DNA of 64,000 bases. It comes from Chloroflexota bacterium (lineage in GTDB: Bacteria; Chloroflexota; Dehalococcoidia; JACPQK01). Within the stretch, counting starts at the first letter, position 1, and the number at the start of each line of letters is the position of its first letter. The DNA is taken from the NCBI GenBank assembly GCA_016190505.1, contig JACPQM010000024.1, positions 79,248-143,247 of the forward strand. Direction: 5' to 3'. Made by a program: the position numbers and the translations under genes. This document shows positions 25,704-32,740 of the stretch, one piece after another. The notes beneath the pieces were generated by a model, which saw nothing but the letters and a program-made list of their open reading frames with translations, was not told the origin of the DNA and ran no database searches.

Positions 25704-25806
25704 GTAGGGGCGAAGCATCCGGCGCAGTGGGAACTGACCCCCTGTGGTCCCCCTTGCCAAGGGGGACCACAGGGGGTAGATGATCGGCCGGATGCTTCGC
25801 CCCTAC
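25704..25806. repeat. Nested palindrome (MITE-like) immediately upstream of radA
   Basis: Outer arms GTAGGGGCGAAGCATCCGGC (25704-25723) and its exact 20-base reverse complement (25787-25806) enclose an inner perfect 18-bp stem (25738-25755 with 25759-25776; CCCCCTGTGGTCCCCCTT arm, GCC loop). The total is 103 bp. The inner hairpin is related to 810-847. The element ends 18 bp before the radA start, so it either contributes to or insulates the radA promoter. No coding potential; a dispersed non-autonomous element is the likeliest nature. Confidence 0.85.
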
Positions 25807-25823
25807 TGTGGTATCCTACTCCC

Positions 25824-27212
25824 GTGCAACGCAAGGGTAGCCGCATCTTTGTTTGCCAGCAGTGCGGGCAGGAGAGTATGGCCTACCTGGGGCGCTGCCC
25901 CGGCTGCGGCCAGTGGAACACCCTGATCGAAGAGGTCCGCCGCCCAGCGGTAGCTTCGGCGCCTGTGGCCATGCCTGGCGGCGCTCCGCCACAGGAGCTG
26001 GCCGCCATCCCCGAGGCGGCGGAGCCCCGTATTGGTTTATCCCTGGCCGAGGCGGACCGCGTCTTAGGCGGCGGCCTCGTGCCTGGGTCCCTGGTGCTGC
26101 TCGGGGGAGATCCGGGCATCGGCAAGTCCACCCTGCTGCTCCAACTGGCCCAGGGGCTGGCCCGTGACCACGGTCCGGGCCTCTACATCTCCGGCGAGGA
26201 ATCGCTCCACCAGATCAAGCTCCGAGCGCAGCGGCTGGGACTGGACGGCCGGCGCCTGTTCCTGCTGGCGGAAACGGACCTGGAGTCCGTTCTGGGCCAC
26301 CTGGACTCCCAGTCGCCAAGGTTCGCGGTGATTGACTCCATCCAGACGGTCTATGGGGCGGACATCGCTGGGCCGCCGGGCAGCCTGTCCCAGGTCAGGG
26401 AGTGCACCCTGCGGCTCATGCGCTGGGCCAAGGGGCACAACGTGCCCTTGTGGCTGGTGGGGCACGTCACCAAGGACGGTGCCATCGCCGGGCCGCGCAC
26501 CCTGGAGCACATGGTGGACGTGGTGCTCTATCTGGAAGGCGAGGCGCATGGCGCCTACCGGCTACTGCGCTCGGTGAAGAACCGCTTTGGCCCTACCCAC
26601 GAGGTGGGCGTCCTGGAGATGCGCGATGGCGGCCTGGTCGAGGTGGCCGACCCCTCGCGGGCCTTCCTGGCCGAGCGCCTGCCCGGTGCGGTAGGCTCGG
26701 CGGTGGTGCCCACCATGGAGGGGAGCCGCCCCTTGCTGGTGGAGGTGCAGGCGCTGGCCTCGCCCACGCCGTTCCCCCAGCCCCGCCGCACGGCCAACGG
26801 CGTGGACTTCTCGCGCCTGCTGCTGGTCACGGCGGTGCTCAGCCGGCGCCTGGGCTTGTCTCTGGCCAGCCAGGACATCATCCTCAACGTGGTGGGTGGA
26901 CTACAGGTGGAGGAGCCTGCCGCCGATTTGGCCATGGCCCTGGCGGTGGTCTCCTCCGTTAAGGATGTGCCGGTGCAGCCCGGGCTGGCCTGTGTTGGTG
27001 AGGTGGGGTTGAGTGGGGAGCTGCGCTCGGTGGGGCAGATGGAGCGGCGCCTGGCCGAGGTGTCCCAGCTTGGCTTCGAGTCCTGCCTGCTGCCCCAGAC
27101 GGCGCTGTCGCGCCTGCCGAGGGACTTTGGGCTACGTCTGCTGGGCGCGCCCACGCTGGTCCAAGCGGTGCGCCTGGGGCTGGCCCAGAAGGGGAAACAA
27201 GATGAGCCGTAG
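25824..27212 (+). CDS. radA: DNA repair protein RadA/Sms
   Basis: A 462-residue RecA-like helicase that drives branch migration in recombination. GTG 25824 gives the proper N-terminus: a C4 zinc finger (CQQCGQESMAYLGRCPGCGQW), then Walker A GDPGIGKSTLLLQLA, the RadA-specific KNRFGPTHEVGVLEM motif, and a C-terminal Lon-like domain (VNVVGGLQVEEPAADLAMALAVVSS). The earlier in-frame start at 25686 would translate the palindrome and is rejected. A TATCCT box (25812-25817) puts the transcript start at about 25824, so the message may be leaderless. The last 59 or so conserved bases recur at 27988-28046. Confidence 0.96.
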   Translation: MQRKGSRIFVCQQCGQESMAYLGRCPGCGQWNTLIEEVRRPAVASAPVAMPGGAPPQELAAIPEAAEPRIGLSLAEADRVLGGGLVPGSLVLLGGDPGIGKSTLLLQLAQGLARDHGPGLYISGEESLHQIKLRAQRLGLDGRRLFLLAETDLESVLGHLDSQSPRFAVIDSIQTVYGADIAGPPGSLSQVRECTLRLMRWAKGHNVPLWLVGHVTKDGAIAGPRTLEHMVDVVLYLEGEAHGAYRLLRSVKNRFGPTHEVGVLEMRDGGLVEVADPSRAFLAERLPGAVGSAVVPTMEGSRPLLVEVQALASPTPFPQPRRTANGVDFSRLLLVTAVLSRRLGLSLASQDIILNVVGGLQVEEPAADLAMALAVVSSVKDVPVQPGLACVGEVGLSGELRSVGQMERRLAEVSQLGFESCLLPQTALSRLPRDFGLRLLGAPTLVQAVRLGLAQKGKQDEP

Positions 27213-27302
27213 GGGCCTTCCCAGTACTCAAGCCAAATGTGGTAATTGCCGGATGCTTCCCCGGGTGCTATCTTGGGAGGGCCTCAATTGAGGGGAGGAG
27301 CA

Positions 27303-27536
27303 ATGAAGACAAACTTGGCACGCATAACGTTTGACCCGAATGTGATGGGGGGCAGACCATGTATCCGGGGACTCCGTGTTACAGTGGGCACTATTGTTGG
27401 TTTAGTCGCCGCCGGACATACCATATCCGACATTCTAAAGGCATATCCCTATTTGGAGAACGAAGATATTCGTGAAGCACTAGCGTATGCCGCCTGGCGT
27501 GCTGAGGAGATCGAGCTGCCGCTGGTCGGTACATGA
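27303..27536 (+). CDS. DUF433-family antitoxin
   Basis: A 77-residue protein, ATG 27303 with GGGGAGGAG upstream. The DUF433 pattern is complete: ITFDPNVMGGRPCIRGLRVTVGTIVGLVAAGHTISDILKAYPYLENEDIREALAYAAWRAEE. These small winged-helix proteins serve as antitoxins to PIN-fold partners. It overlaps the following toxin gene by 4 bp (ATGA). GC content is clearly lower than in radA, consistent with acquisition. Confidence 0.9.
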   Translation: MKTNLARITFDPNVMGGRPCIRGLRVTVGTIVGLVAAGHTISDILKAYPYLENEDIREALAYAAWRAEEIELPLVGT

Positions 27537-27898
27537 AGCTGCTGGTTGACATGAACCTTTCCCCCCGCTGGGTTGAAGTGTTTGAGCGAGAAGGATGGCA
27601 AGCGTACCACTGGTCTACAGTGGGCGACCCACGCGCGACGGACCGAGTGGTCATGGACTGGGCGCGTGCAAACGGCTGCGTTGTGTTTACCCACGATCTT
27701 GACCTCGGCGCTTTGTTGGCAAACACTCGCGGACAAGGGCCGAGTGTGATTCAGGTCCGTACACACGACGTTATGCCGCAGAGCCTTGGGGAGAGATTGG
27801 TACAAATACTTCGGCAATATGAGTCAGTCATTGAAGGCGGTGCGCTGATAACCGTGGATGAAGCTAAGTCCAGGGTGCGAATCCTGCCTTTGAAATGA
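27533..27898 (+). CDS. DUF5615 PIN-like toxin
   Basis: A 121-residue PIN-like protein. It opens MKLLVDMNLSPRWVEVFEREGW, where the first Asp and Asn are the family's acidic/polar pocket residues, and continues with VFTHDLDLGALLANTRGQGPSVIQVR, the second acidic cluster. DUF5615 proteins pair with DUF433 proteins as toxin and antitoxin; RNase activity is presumed from the PIN fold. The pair stands between intact radA and a diverged radA 3' fragment. Confidence 0.9.
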   Translation: MKLLVDMNLSPRWVEVFEREGWQAYHWSTVGDPRATDRVVMDWARANGCVVFTHDLDLGALLANTRGQGPSVIQVRTHDVMPQSLGERLVQILRQYESVIEGGALITVDEAKSRVRILPLK

Positions 27899-27929
27899 AG
27901 CTGCGATCGCCCTGCCGCCGCCCGCAGCG

Positions 27930-28063
27930 TCTGCGCCAACTGGCGAGGGTCTGCCTGCCCCCTTCGACAGGCTCATGGCAGGGCCGCGACTTCGGGCTGC
28001 GGCTGCTGGGGGTGCCCACGCTGGGCCAGGCGGTGCGCCTGGGGCTACAAGCCAAAGGACAAT
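27930..28063 (+). pseudogene. Diverged 3' fragment of a radA gene
   Basis: Codons read RDFGLRLLGVPTLGQAVRLGL, against RDFGLRLLGAPTLVQAVRLGL in intact RadA. Over 27988-28046 the DNA matches 27123-27181 at 52 of 59 positions by my count. Homology fades upstream, where residues such as RLRQLARVCLPPSTG resemble RRLAEVSQLGFESCLLP, and a CCTTCGACAGGCTCA word lies inside (27961). It lacks the rest of radA and its frame runs on into the next gene's leader. The limits are approximate. Confidence 0.78.
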
Positions 28064-28084
28064 ACATGGCGAAGGAGGTCCAAA

Positions 28085-29062
28085 ATGGTGCTCAATCCGC
28101 TCATTGACCTTATCAAGACACTGGCAGAGAGAATAGACAAATACAAAGATGATCTCAGAGACAGCGAATCCCGTACCCGCTACGCATTGATCGACCCCCT
28201 GCTGCGCAAGCTGGGCTGGGACACCGAAGATCCTGATCAGGTTCGACCTGAGTGCTCAGTTAAGACTCCAGCCGGCAAGGTGGAACGCGTTGACTACGCG
28301 CTGTTGGAGCAGAAGGAACCCTGGGTCGTTGTAGAAGCAAAGAAGCTAGGGATACCGCTCTCAGAAGCGCTAGGCGACAATATCAACTACTGCGTGTACC
28401 TAGGAGCTCACTATTTGGTTAATACCAACGGCCAACTGTGGGAGATCTATGACATGACGAAAGGTGGGCGCATGGAGGACAGGCGGGTTGTCACTTTTGA
28501 CGTGTCCTCTCCGGAACGGGCCAAGATGGCGGCGGCTGCCCTGTTCCTCTACCGGGGCAATTACTGCCAGATAAGGTTACCGTCAGCCGTGGAGCAACCA
28601 ACGCGAGCGGCAACTGCCGGGCCAATGGCTCAAAGCGCCGGCCAGTCGTCTCCCCAGTCGGCGCTGTTGCCTCCCACCCCCACAAGTGCTGGCCTGAGTG
28701 CATCCGTGAGCTTGTTGGAGTTCAAGCCCAGTGCGAACAGCAAACCGCCCACCATCATTGCGCCTGACGGGACGAATGTATCGCCGGCAGTCTGGGCCGA
28801 TTTAACCCAGCGACTGGTTCAATATCTATGGGAGAAGGGCAAACTTACGCAGGCCAATTGCCCGATTGGAAAGGCGCAGGGCAAGCGCTACCTAATTGCC
28901 TCAGAGCCCAAACATCCAGATGGACAGAACTTCTGGCGTAAGCGCCAAGTGGGGCCCATTTGGGTAGAAGGCGACTCCGGAGTTTGGGATGCAGTGCACA
29001 ATGCCCGTCGCTTGCTAAGGTCGGTGGGTGAAGACCCCGCTAGGTGGAGAGTCAGAGGGTAA
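28085..29062 (+). CDS. Orphan HSDR_N (type I restriction R-subunit N-terminal) nuclease-like protein
   Basis: A 325-residue protein, ATG 28085 with AAGGAGG upstream. Residues about 10-150 match the HsdR N-terminal/type IV-like nuclease domain: SESRTRYALIDPLLRKLGWD, VERVDYALLEQKEPWVVVEAKK with the D-(E)xK catalytic core (VDYAL ... VVVEAKK), and GAHYLVNTNGQLWEIYD. The middle is a Ser/Pro/Ala linker, and the last 100 residues (SPAVWADLTQRLVQYLWEKG ... DGQNFWRKRQVGPIWVEGD) are of a type I do not recognise. No helicase or methylase partner is adjacent, so it is an isolated nuclease-like gene, possibly defensive. Confidence 0.8.
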   Translation: MVLNPLIDLIKTLAERIDKYKDDLRDSESRTRYALIDPLLRKLGWDTEDPDQVRPECSVKTPAGKVERVDYALLEQKEPWVVVEAKKLGIPLSEALGDNINYCVYLGAHYLVNTNGQLWEIYDMTKGGRMEDRRVVTFDVSSPERAKMAAAALFLYRGNYCQIRLPSAVEQPTRAATAGPMAQSAGQSSPQSALLPPTPTSAGLSASVSLLEFKPSANSKPPTIIAPDGTNVSPAVWADLTQRLVQYLWEKGKLTQANCPIGKAQGKRYLIASEPKHPDGQNFWRKRQVGPIWVEGDSGVWDAVHNARRLLRSVGEDPARWRVRG

Positions 29063-29077
29063 GAGGTTCTGCGGCCT

Positions 29078-29275
29078 TTAGTTGAGTCTCTCCCTTGTAT
29101 AGCTGTCATACTTGTCCTTCTGGCCCTCTTGGATCCACAAACGCCAGAACACGTAACCCAATGGCAGAATAGGTATGAAGACAATAGCCGCCGCAACGTG
29201 GTGATTGGTCACATACAAGGTGATCACGCCGCCGAGAGAGGCAGCAATCAGCACTGCAAATGCCCCTAGCCTCAT
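29078..29275 (-). CDS. Small two-helix membrane protein
   Basis: A 65-residue protein, ATG 29275, with two hydrophobic segments (RLGAFAVLIAASLGGVITLYV and AAAIVFIPILPLGYVFWRLWI) joined by a short NHH turn, then a charged tail (QEGQKDKYDSYTRERLN). A perfect TATAAT (29288-29283 on this strand) places the transcript start at about 29276, so the message is probably leaderless and this ATG is preferred to the one at 29320. Function is unknown. It is convergent with the HSDR_N gene and divergent from larE. Confidence 0.68.
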   Translation of the reverse strand: MRLGAFAVLIAASLGGVITLYVTNHHVAAAIVFIPILPLGYVFWRLWIQEGQKDKYDSYTRERLN

Positions 29276-29282
29276 ACTGCCT

Positions 29283-29292
29283 ATTATATACT
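29283..29292. promoter_or_regulatory. Overlapping divergent -10 boxes
   Basis: TATAAT on the - strand (29288-29283) and TATACT on the + strand (29287-29292) overlap by two bases. They would serve the small membrane-protein gene and larE respectively. The two promoters should exclude one another. Confidence 0.55.
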
Positions 29293-29314
29293 GTGAACAA
29301 GTCAACATCTCAAC

Positions 29315-30196
29315 ATGCATGCAAAAGAACCCACGAACACGATGAAACTCTCGCGTTTAGGGGAGGGCGGCCGTCAGATCGACAAGCTGCGGTTCGTCCT
29401 CCGGGACATGGCCTCCTGCGTGATCGCCTTCTCTGGGGGGGTGGACTCCACGCTCCTGGTGTCAGTGGCCCACGAGGTGCTGGGCGAGAAGGCGCTGGCC
29501 GTTACCGGCGTCTCGCCCACATATACCAGGGAGGAGGTCGAGGCGGCCCGCTCCCTGGCGGAGCACATCGGCATCCGCCACCGGTTCATCGAGACCAAGG
29601 AGCTGGACGACCCCTGCTTCGCCCGCAACGACTCCCGCCGTTGCTACTACTGCAAGAGCGAGCTTTTCCGCGAGCTGCGTCATATCGCCGACGCTGAGGG
29701 CCTGGCCTGGGTGGCCGATGGCACCAACCGGGACGATACGTCGGACTACCGCCCCGGCCGCCAGGCCGCCGCCGAGCTGGGCGTGCGCTCACCCCTGCTG
29801 GAGGCCGGGTTGACCAAGGCGGACATCCGCCGCCTGTCCCGCGAGCGGGGCTTGCCCACCTGGGACCAGCCCGCCCAGGCCTGCCTGGCCTCCCGATTCC
29901 CCACGGGCACGGCCATCACCTCGGAGTTGCTGGAGCAGGTGGGCCAGGCGGAGTCTTACCTGCACTCGCTGGGCCTGCGCCAGGTGCGCGTCCGCCACCA
30001 CGGGTCCATCGCCCGCATCGAGGTTGAGCCGGAGGACATCCCTCGCCTGGCCGCTGACGGCATCCGCCAGGACATTGTGGCCCGCCTGCGGGAGATCGGC
30101 TACACCTACGTCGCCCTGGACCTGTCCGGCTATCGCACCGGCAGCCTGAACGAGGTGCTGGCTTCTCAGGATACACCTAACCAGACAAAGCCATGA
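29315..30196 (+). CDS. larE: LarE, ATP-dependent sulfur transferase of nickel-pincer cofactor synthesis
   Basis: LarE adenylates the pyridinium dicarboxylate intermediate and inserts sulfur on the way to the nickel-pincer nucleotide of lactate racemase-type enzymes. The PP-loop SGGVDSTLL starts near residue 40. The catalytic region has CYYCKSELF and QACLASRFPTG. The single-Cys LarE of Lactobacillus gives up its own cysteine sulfur; a CxxC plus the CLASR cysteine, as here, fits the class proposed to hold an iron-sulfur cluster. Start ATG 29315 or 29342; neither has a Shine-Dalgarno site. LarC follows 198 bp downstream. Confidence 0.93.
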   Translation: MHAKEPTNTMKLSRLGEGGRQIDKLRFVLRDMASCVIAFSGGVDSTLLVSVAHEVLGEKALAVTGVSPTYTREEVEAARSLAEHIGIRHRFIETKELDDPCFARNDSRRCYYCKSELFRELRHIADAEGLAWVADGTNRDDTSDYRPGRQAAAELGVRSPLLEAGLTKADIRRLSRERGLPTWDQPAQACLASRFPTGTAITSELLEQVGQAESYLHSLGLRQVRVRHHGSIARIEVEPEDIPRLAADGIRQDIVARLREIGYTYVALDLSGYRTGSLNEVLASQDTPNQTKP

Positions 30197-30234
30197 TTCA
30201 TGCTCTGAAAACAGGGGGTGGTGTGGAGTCTCCC

Positions 30235-30334
30235 CCTCTCCCTCGAAGGGAGAGGATGAAGGTGAGGGTGAGGCACGCCCGTGATCACACCTAGCCTCCC
30301 CCTCACTCTCGCTCTCTCCCGCCAGGGGAGAGAG
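30235..30334. repeat. Two adjacent intergenic hairpins between larE and larC
   Basis: CCTCTCCCT-CGA-AGGGAGAGG (30235-30255) and CTCTCTCCC ... GGGGAGAGAG (30312-30334) are stable hairpins of the same family as 13325-13345, with GGTGAGGGTGAGGC-type flanks. They fill most of the 197-bp gap. No open frame is present. Confidence 0.68.
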
Positions 30335-30393
30335 GAAACGCATTTGCATCCTCTCTTGATGGGCACAAGCCTGGGGCTTGGGACTCCGGGCAC

Positions 30394-31551
30394 GTGAGAG
30401 CAATCTATTTCCAGTGCGTGGGGGGGGCCAGCGGCGATATGGTGCTGGGGGCCCTGGTAGATGCTGGCGCGCCCGTTGCTGACATTTCGCGCGGTCTGGC
30501 CCCGCTCTTTCCACAGGGCATACGCTTGAGCGCCCGGCCTGCCCAGCGGGGGGTCATACACGGCACGCAGGTGACTGTAGAGGCAGATGCTAACCCTCCC
30601 CTACTCGGCCTGAACCAGGTGGAGGTGCTGGTATCGGGAAGCTCTTTGCCTGCGCCGGTGGTGGAGAAGAGCCTGGCCGTGTTCCGACGGCTGGCCGAGG
30701 CCGAGGCCAGGGTGCACCATGTCGCGCTCAACGAGGTAGCCATGGTAGGCAGGCCGGATACCATCGCCGATATAGTGGGTGGGGTCCTCGGCCTGCATCT
30801 GCTGGGAGTGGAGGCGGTCTATACCTCACCTTTGCCGGCAGGCAGTGGCACCATAGACAGCCTCCACGGCGTGTTGCCCGTGCCCCCGCCGGCGGTCATG
30901 GAGCTGGTCGCCCTGGCCCGGGCGCCCTTGCGCCCCACCCACTATCGGACCGAGCAGGTCACGCCCACGGGGGCGGCCCTCCTCACCACGCTGGCCTCAT
31001 TTGAGGCGCCGGACATTGTGGTGGAGCGCATTGGTTACGGGGCGGGCAGCCGCCACCTGCCCGAGCTGCCCAACGTGCTGGCCCTGTGGCTGGGGCAGGT
31101 GTCGGTGGACGAGGAGCGTCTAGTCCTGCTCCAGACCAACATTGACGATATGAGCCCGCAGCTCCACGGCTACGTCATGGAACTGCTCCTGGGGCAAGGG
31201 GCGAGGGACGTATGGTTCACGCCCATCCAGATGAAGAAGGACCGGCCGGGGACCATGATCAGTGTGCTGGCAACCGTGGATCTGGAGGCGGACCTGGTGG
31301 CTACGCTGTTTCGGGAGACCACGACTCTGGGCATCCGGCGTCTGCCGGTGGGCCGCCACGAGGCGGAACGGGAGTCCTTCGCTTTCAAGTCCAGCCTGGG
31401 GCCGGTCAGCATGAAGCGCAAGCGTTTCCAGGGGCAAGTGTTGGGGGTGGCGCCAGAGTACGAGGACTGTCGTAGGCTGGCGCAGAAGCACGGCCTGCCC
31501 CTCCAGGAGGTATACCGGCGCCTCGCCCGGGAAGGCGGCGAAGCGCCTTAG
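30394..31551 (+). CDS. larC: LarC, nickel insertion protein for the nickel-pincer cofactor
   Basis: A 385-residue CTP-dependent cyclometallase that inserts nickel into the organic pincer made by LarB and LarE. The N-terminal block AIYFQCVGGASGDMVLGALVDAG, the middle EVAMVGRPDTIADIVG and the C-terminal LLQTNIDDMSPQLHGYVMELLLGQGARDVWFTPIQMKKDRPG are all standard. In some lactobacilli the gene is split as larC1/larC2 with a programmed frameshift; here it is one frame. GTG 30394 is the start. No larB or larA occurs in the window. Confidence 0.94.
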   Translation: MRAIYFQCVGGASGDMVLGALVDAGAPVADISRGLAPLFPQGIRLSARPAQRGVIHGTQVTVEADANPPLLGLNQVEVLVSGSSLPAPVVEKSLAVFRRLAEAEARVHHVALNEVAMVGRPDTIADIVGGVLGLHLLGVEAVYTSPLPAGSGTIDSLHGVLPVPPPAVMELVALARAPLRPTHYRTEQVTPTGAALLTTLASFEAPDIVVERIGYGAGSRHLPELPNVLALWLGQVSVDEERLVLLQTNIDDMSPQLHGYVMELLLGQGARDVWFTPIQMKKDRPGTMISVLATVDLEADLVATLFRETTTLGIRRLPVGRHEAERESFAFKSSLGPVSMKRKRFQGQVLGVAPEYEDCRRLAQKHGLPLQEVYRRLAREGGEAP

Positions 31552-31628
31552 CAGTGGCCAGAGCATGGGCCATGGGTTTTGCGGGACATAAAGTAGCAGA
31601 AGAGCATGTGGTGAAAGCTGTGATGCCC

Positions 31629-31657
31629 TTGACATGGCATTGGAGGCTTGTTAGAAT
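31629..31657 (+). promoter_or_regulatory. Strong promoter of the ribosomal protein superoperon
   Basis: Consensus TTGACA (31629-31634), a 17-bp spacer and TAGAAT (31652-31657). The expected start is about 31664, giving a 5' leader of about 124 nt before rpsL. No other promoter of this quality is seen until after rpsI. Confidence 0.85.
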
Positions 31658-31691
31658 CACACAATAGCGCCCGAGAGTAGATAGCAGATAG

Positions 31692-31750
31692 AGGGTCGAA
31701 AGCCTGATGTGTGGATGGGGCGCCCGGGGGGACTGAGCGCTTTCGACCCT
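31692..31750 (+). promoter_or_regulatory. Long hairpin in the rpsL leader (attenuator or r-protein binding site candidate)
   Basis: AGGGTCGAAAGC (31692-31703) pairs perfectly with GCTTTCGACCCT (31739-31750). A GC-rich inner part (GGGGCGCCCGGGGGG) can form alternative pairings. It lies entirely in the 5' leader and is followed by TTCGTATG, not a real T-run. An autoregulatory ribosomal-protein site or an attenuator are the natural readings; neither is proven. Confidence 0.6.
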
Positions 31751-31787
31751 TTCGTATGTCTAAGTAGCGAGGAAGGAAAGGCTGGTT

Positions 31788-32216
31788 GTGCCTACCGTCA
31801 ATCAATTAATCAGAAAGGGTAGAGCCCGGGCCCACAAGAAGGCCCGCACCGGCGCCCTTCGTTTTGTGTTGGACCTGCGCCGCCGCCGCCGGGAGCGTCC
31901 AGAGAGCGCTCCCCAGAAGCGTGGTGTGTGCACTCTGGTGAGGACGGTCACCCCCAAGAAGCCCAACTCCGCCCTGCGCAAGATCGCCCGGGTGCGACTG
32001 ACCAACGGCTTCGAAGTTACCGCCTACATCCCGGGCGAGGGTCATAATCTTCAGGAGCACTCCGTGGTCCTCATCCGCGGGGGCCGGGTGCCCGACCTGC
32101 CGGGCGTGCGCTATCATGTCATCCGCGGGGCTCTTGATGCCGCGGGCGTGAAGGACCGGCAGCAGGGCCGCAGCAAGTACGGCGCCAAGAGGGCCAAGGG
32201 CGCGGCGGCCACCTAG
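31788..32216 (+). CDS. rpsL: 30S ribosomal protein S12
   Basis: A decoding-centre protein, GTG start 31788 with GGAAGGAAAGG upstream. The core [36 protein letters not shown] is intact, including the lysine targeted by streptomycin resistance. It is 142 residues against about 124 in E. coli. The excess is a basic, Arg-rich insert ([18 protein letters not shown]) before APQKRGVC. First gene of the superoperon. Confidence 0.97.
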   Translation: MPTVNQLIRKGRARAHKKARTGALRFVLDLRRRRRERPESAPQKRGVCTLVRTVTPKKPNSALRKIARVRLTNGFEVTAYIPGEGHNLQEHSVVLIRGGRVPDLPGVRYHVIRGALDAAGVKDRQQGRSKYGAKRAKGAAAT

Positions 32217-32228
32217 AGAGTTGTAGCT

Positions 32229-32699
32229 ATGCCACGACGTGGGACTATTGTCAAGCGGGCTCCACAGCCGGACTCCAAGTACGGCAACGCTACCGTGTCC
32301 CGTATGATCAGCAGGATCATGCTCCAGGGCAAGAAGACGGTGGCGGAGCGCATCGTTTACCAGGCACTGGAATCGGCGGCCCAGGAGCTCAAAGAGGAGC
32401 CTATGCAGATCATGGAGCGGGCGTTGAAGAACGCCACGCCGCTCCTTAAGGTCAAGCCTCGCCGTGTTGGCGGCGCCACCTATCAGATACCCGTTGAGGT
32501 CAGGCCGGAGGAGGGGTCCTCCCTGGCTTTGCGCTGGATCCTGGGCGCTGCCAGGGGCCGGAAAGGGCGCCCCATGCACGAGAGGCTGGCCGCGGAGCTG
32601 GTGGATGCTGCCAAAGGGCAAGGGAGTGCCGTCAAGCGGCGCGAAGATACCCACCGGATGGCTGAAGCCAACCGGGCTTTCGTTCACTACAGGTGGTAG
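32229..32699 (+). CDS. rpsG: 30S ribosomal protein S7
   Basis: 156 residues, the primary assembly protein of the 30S head. It has the standard blocks [45 protein letters not shown] and [19 protein letters not shown]. Starts 12 bp after rpsL; its last bases overlap a false upstream extension of the fusA frame. Confidence 0.97.
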   Translation: MPRRGTIVKRAPQPDSKYGNATVSRMISRIMLQGKKTVAERIVYQALESAAQELKEEPMQIMERALKNATPLLKVKPRRVGGATYQIPVEVRPEEGSSLALRWILGAARGRKGRPMHERLAAELVDAAKGQGSAVKRREDTHRMAEANRAFVHYRW

Positions 32700-32740
32700 G
32701 TATGCTGGCGATGGGACCCGCCTCGTCAGGAGGCCGGGAA

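Noticed and set aside
25686..25823. A 46-residue N-terminal extension of RadA
   Set aside because: It would translate the nested palindrome and precede the normal zinc-finger start of RadA.
30394..31551. Programmed frameshift in larC as in lactobacilli
   Set aside because: The gene is a single uninterrupted frame of normal length.
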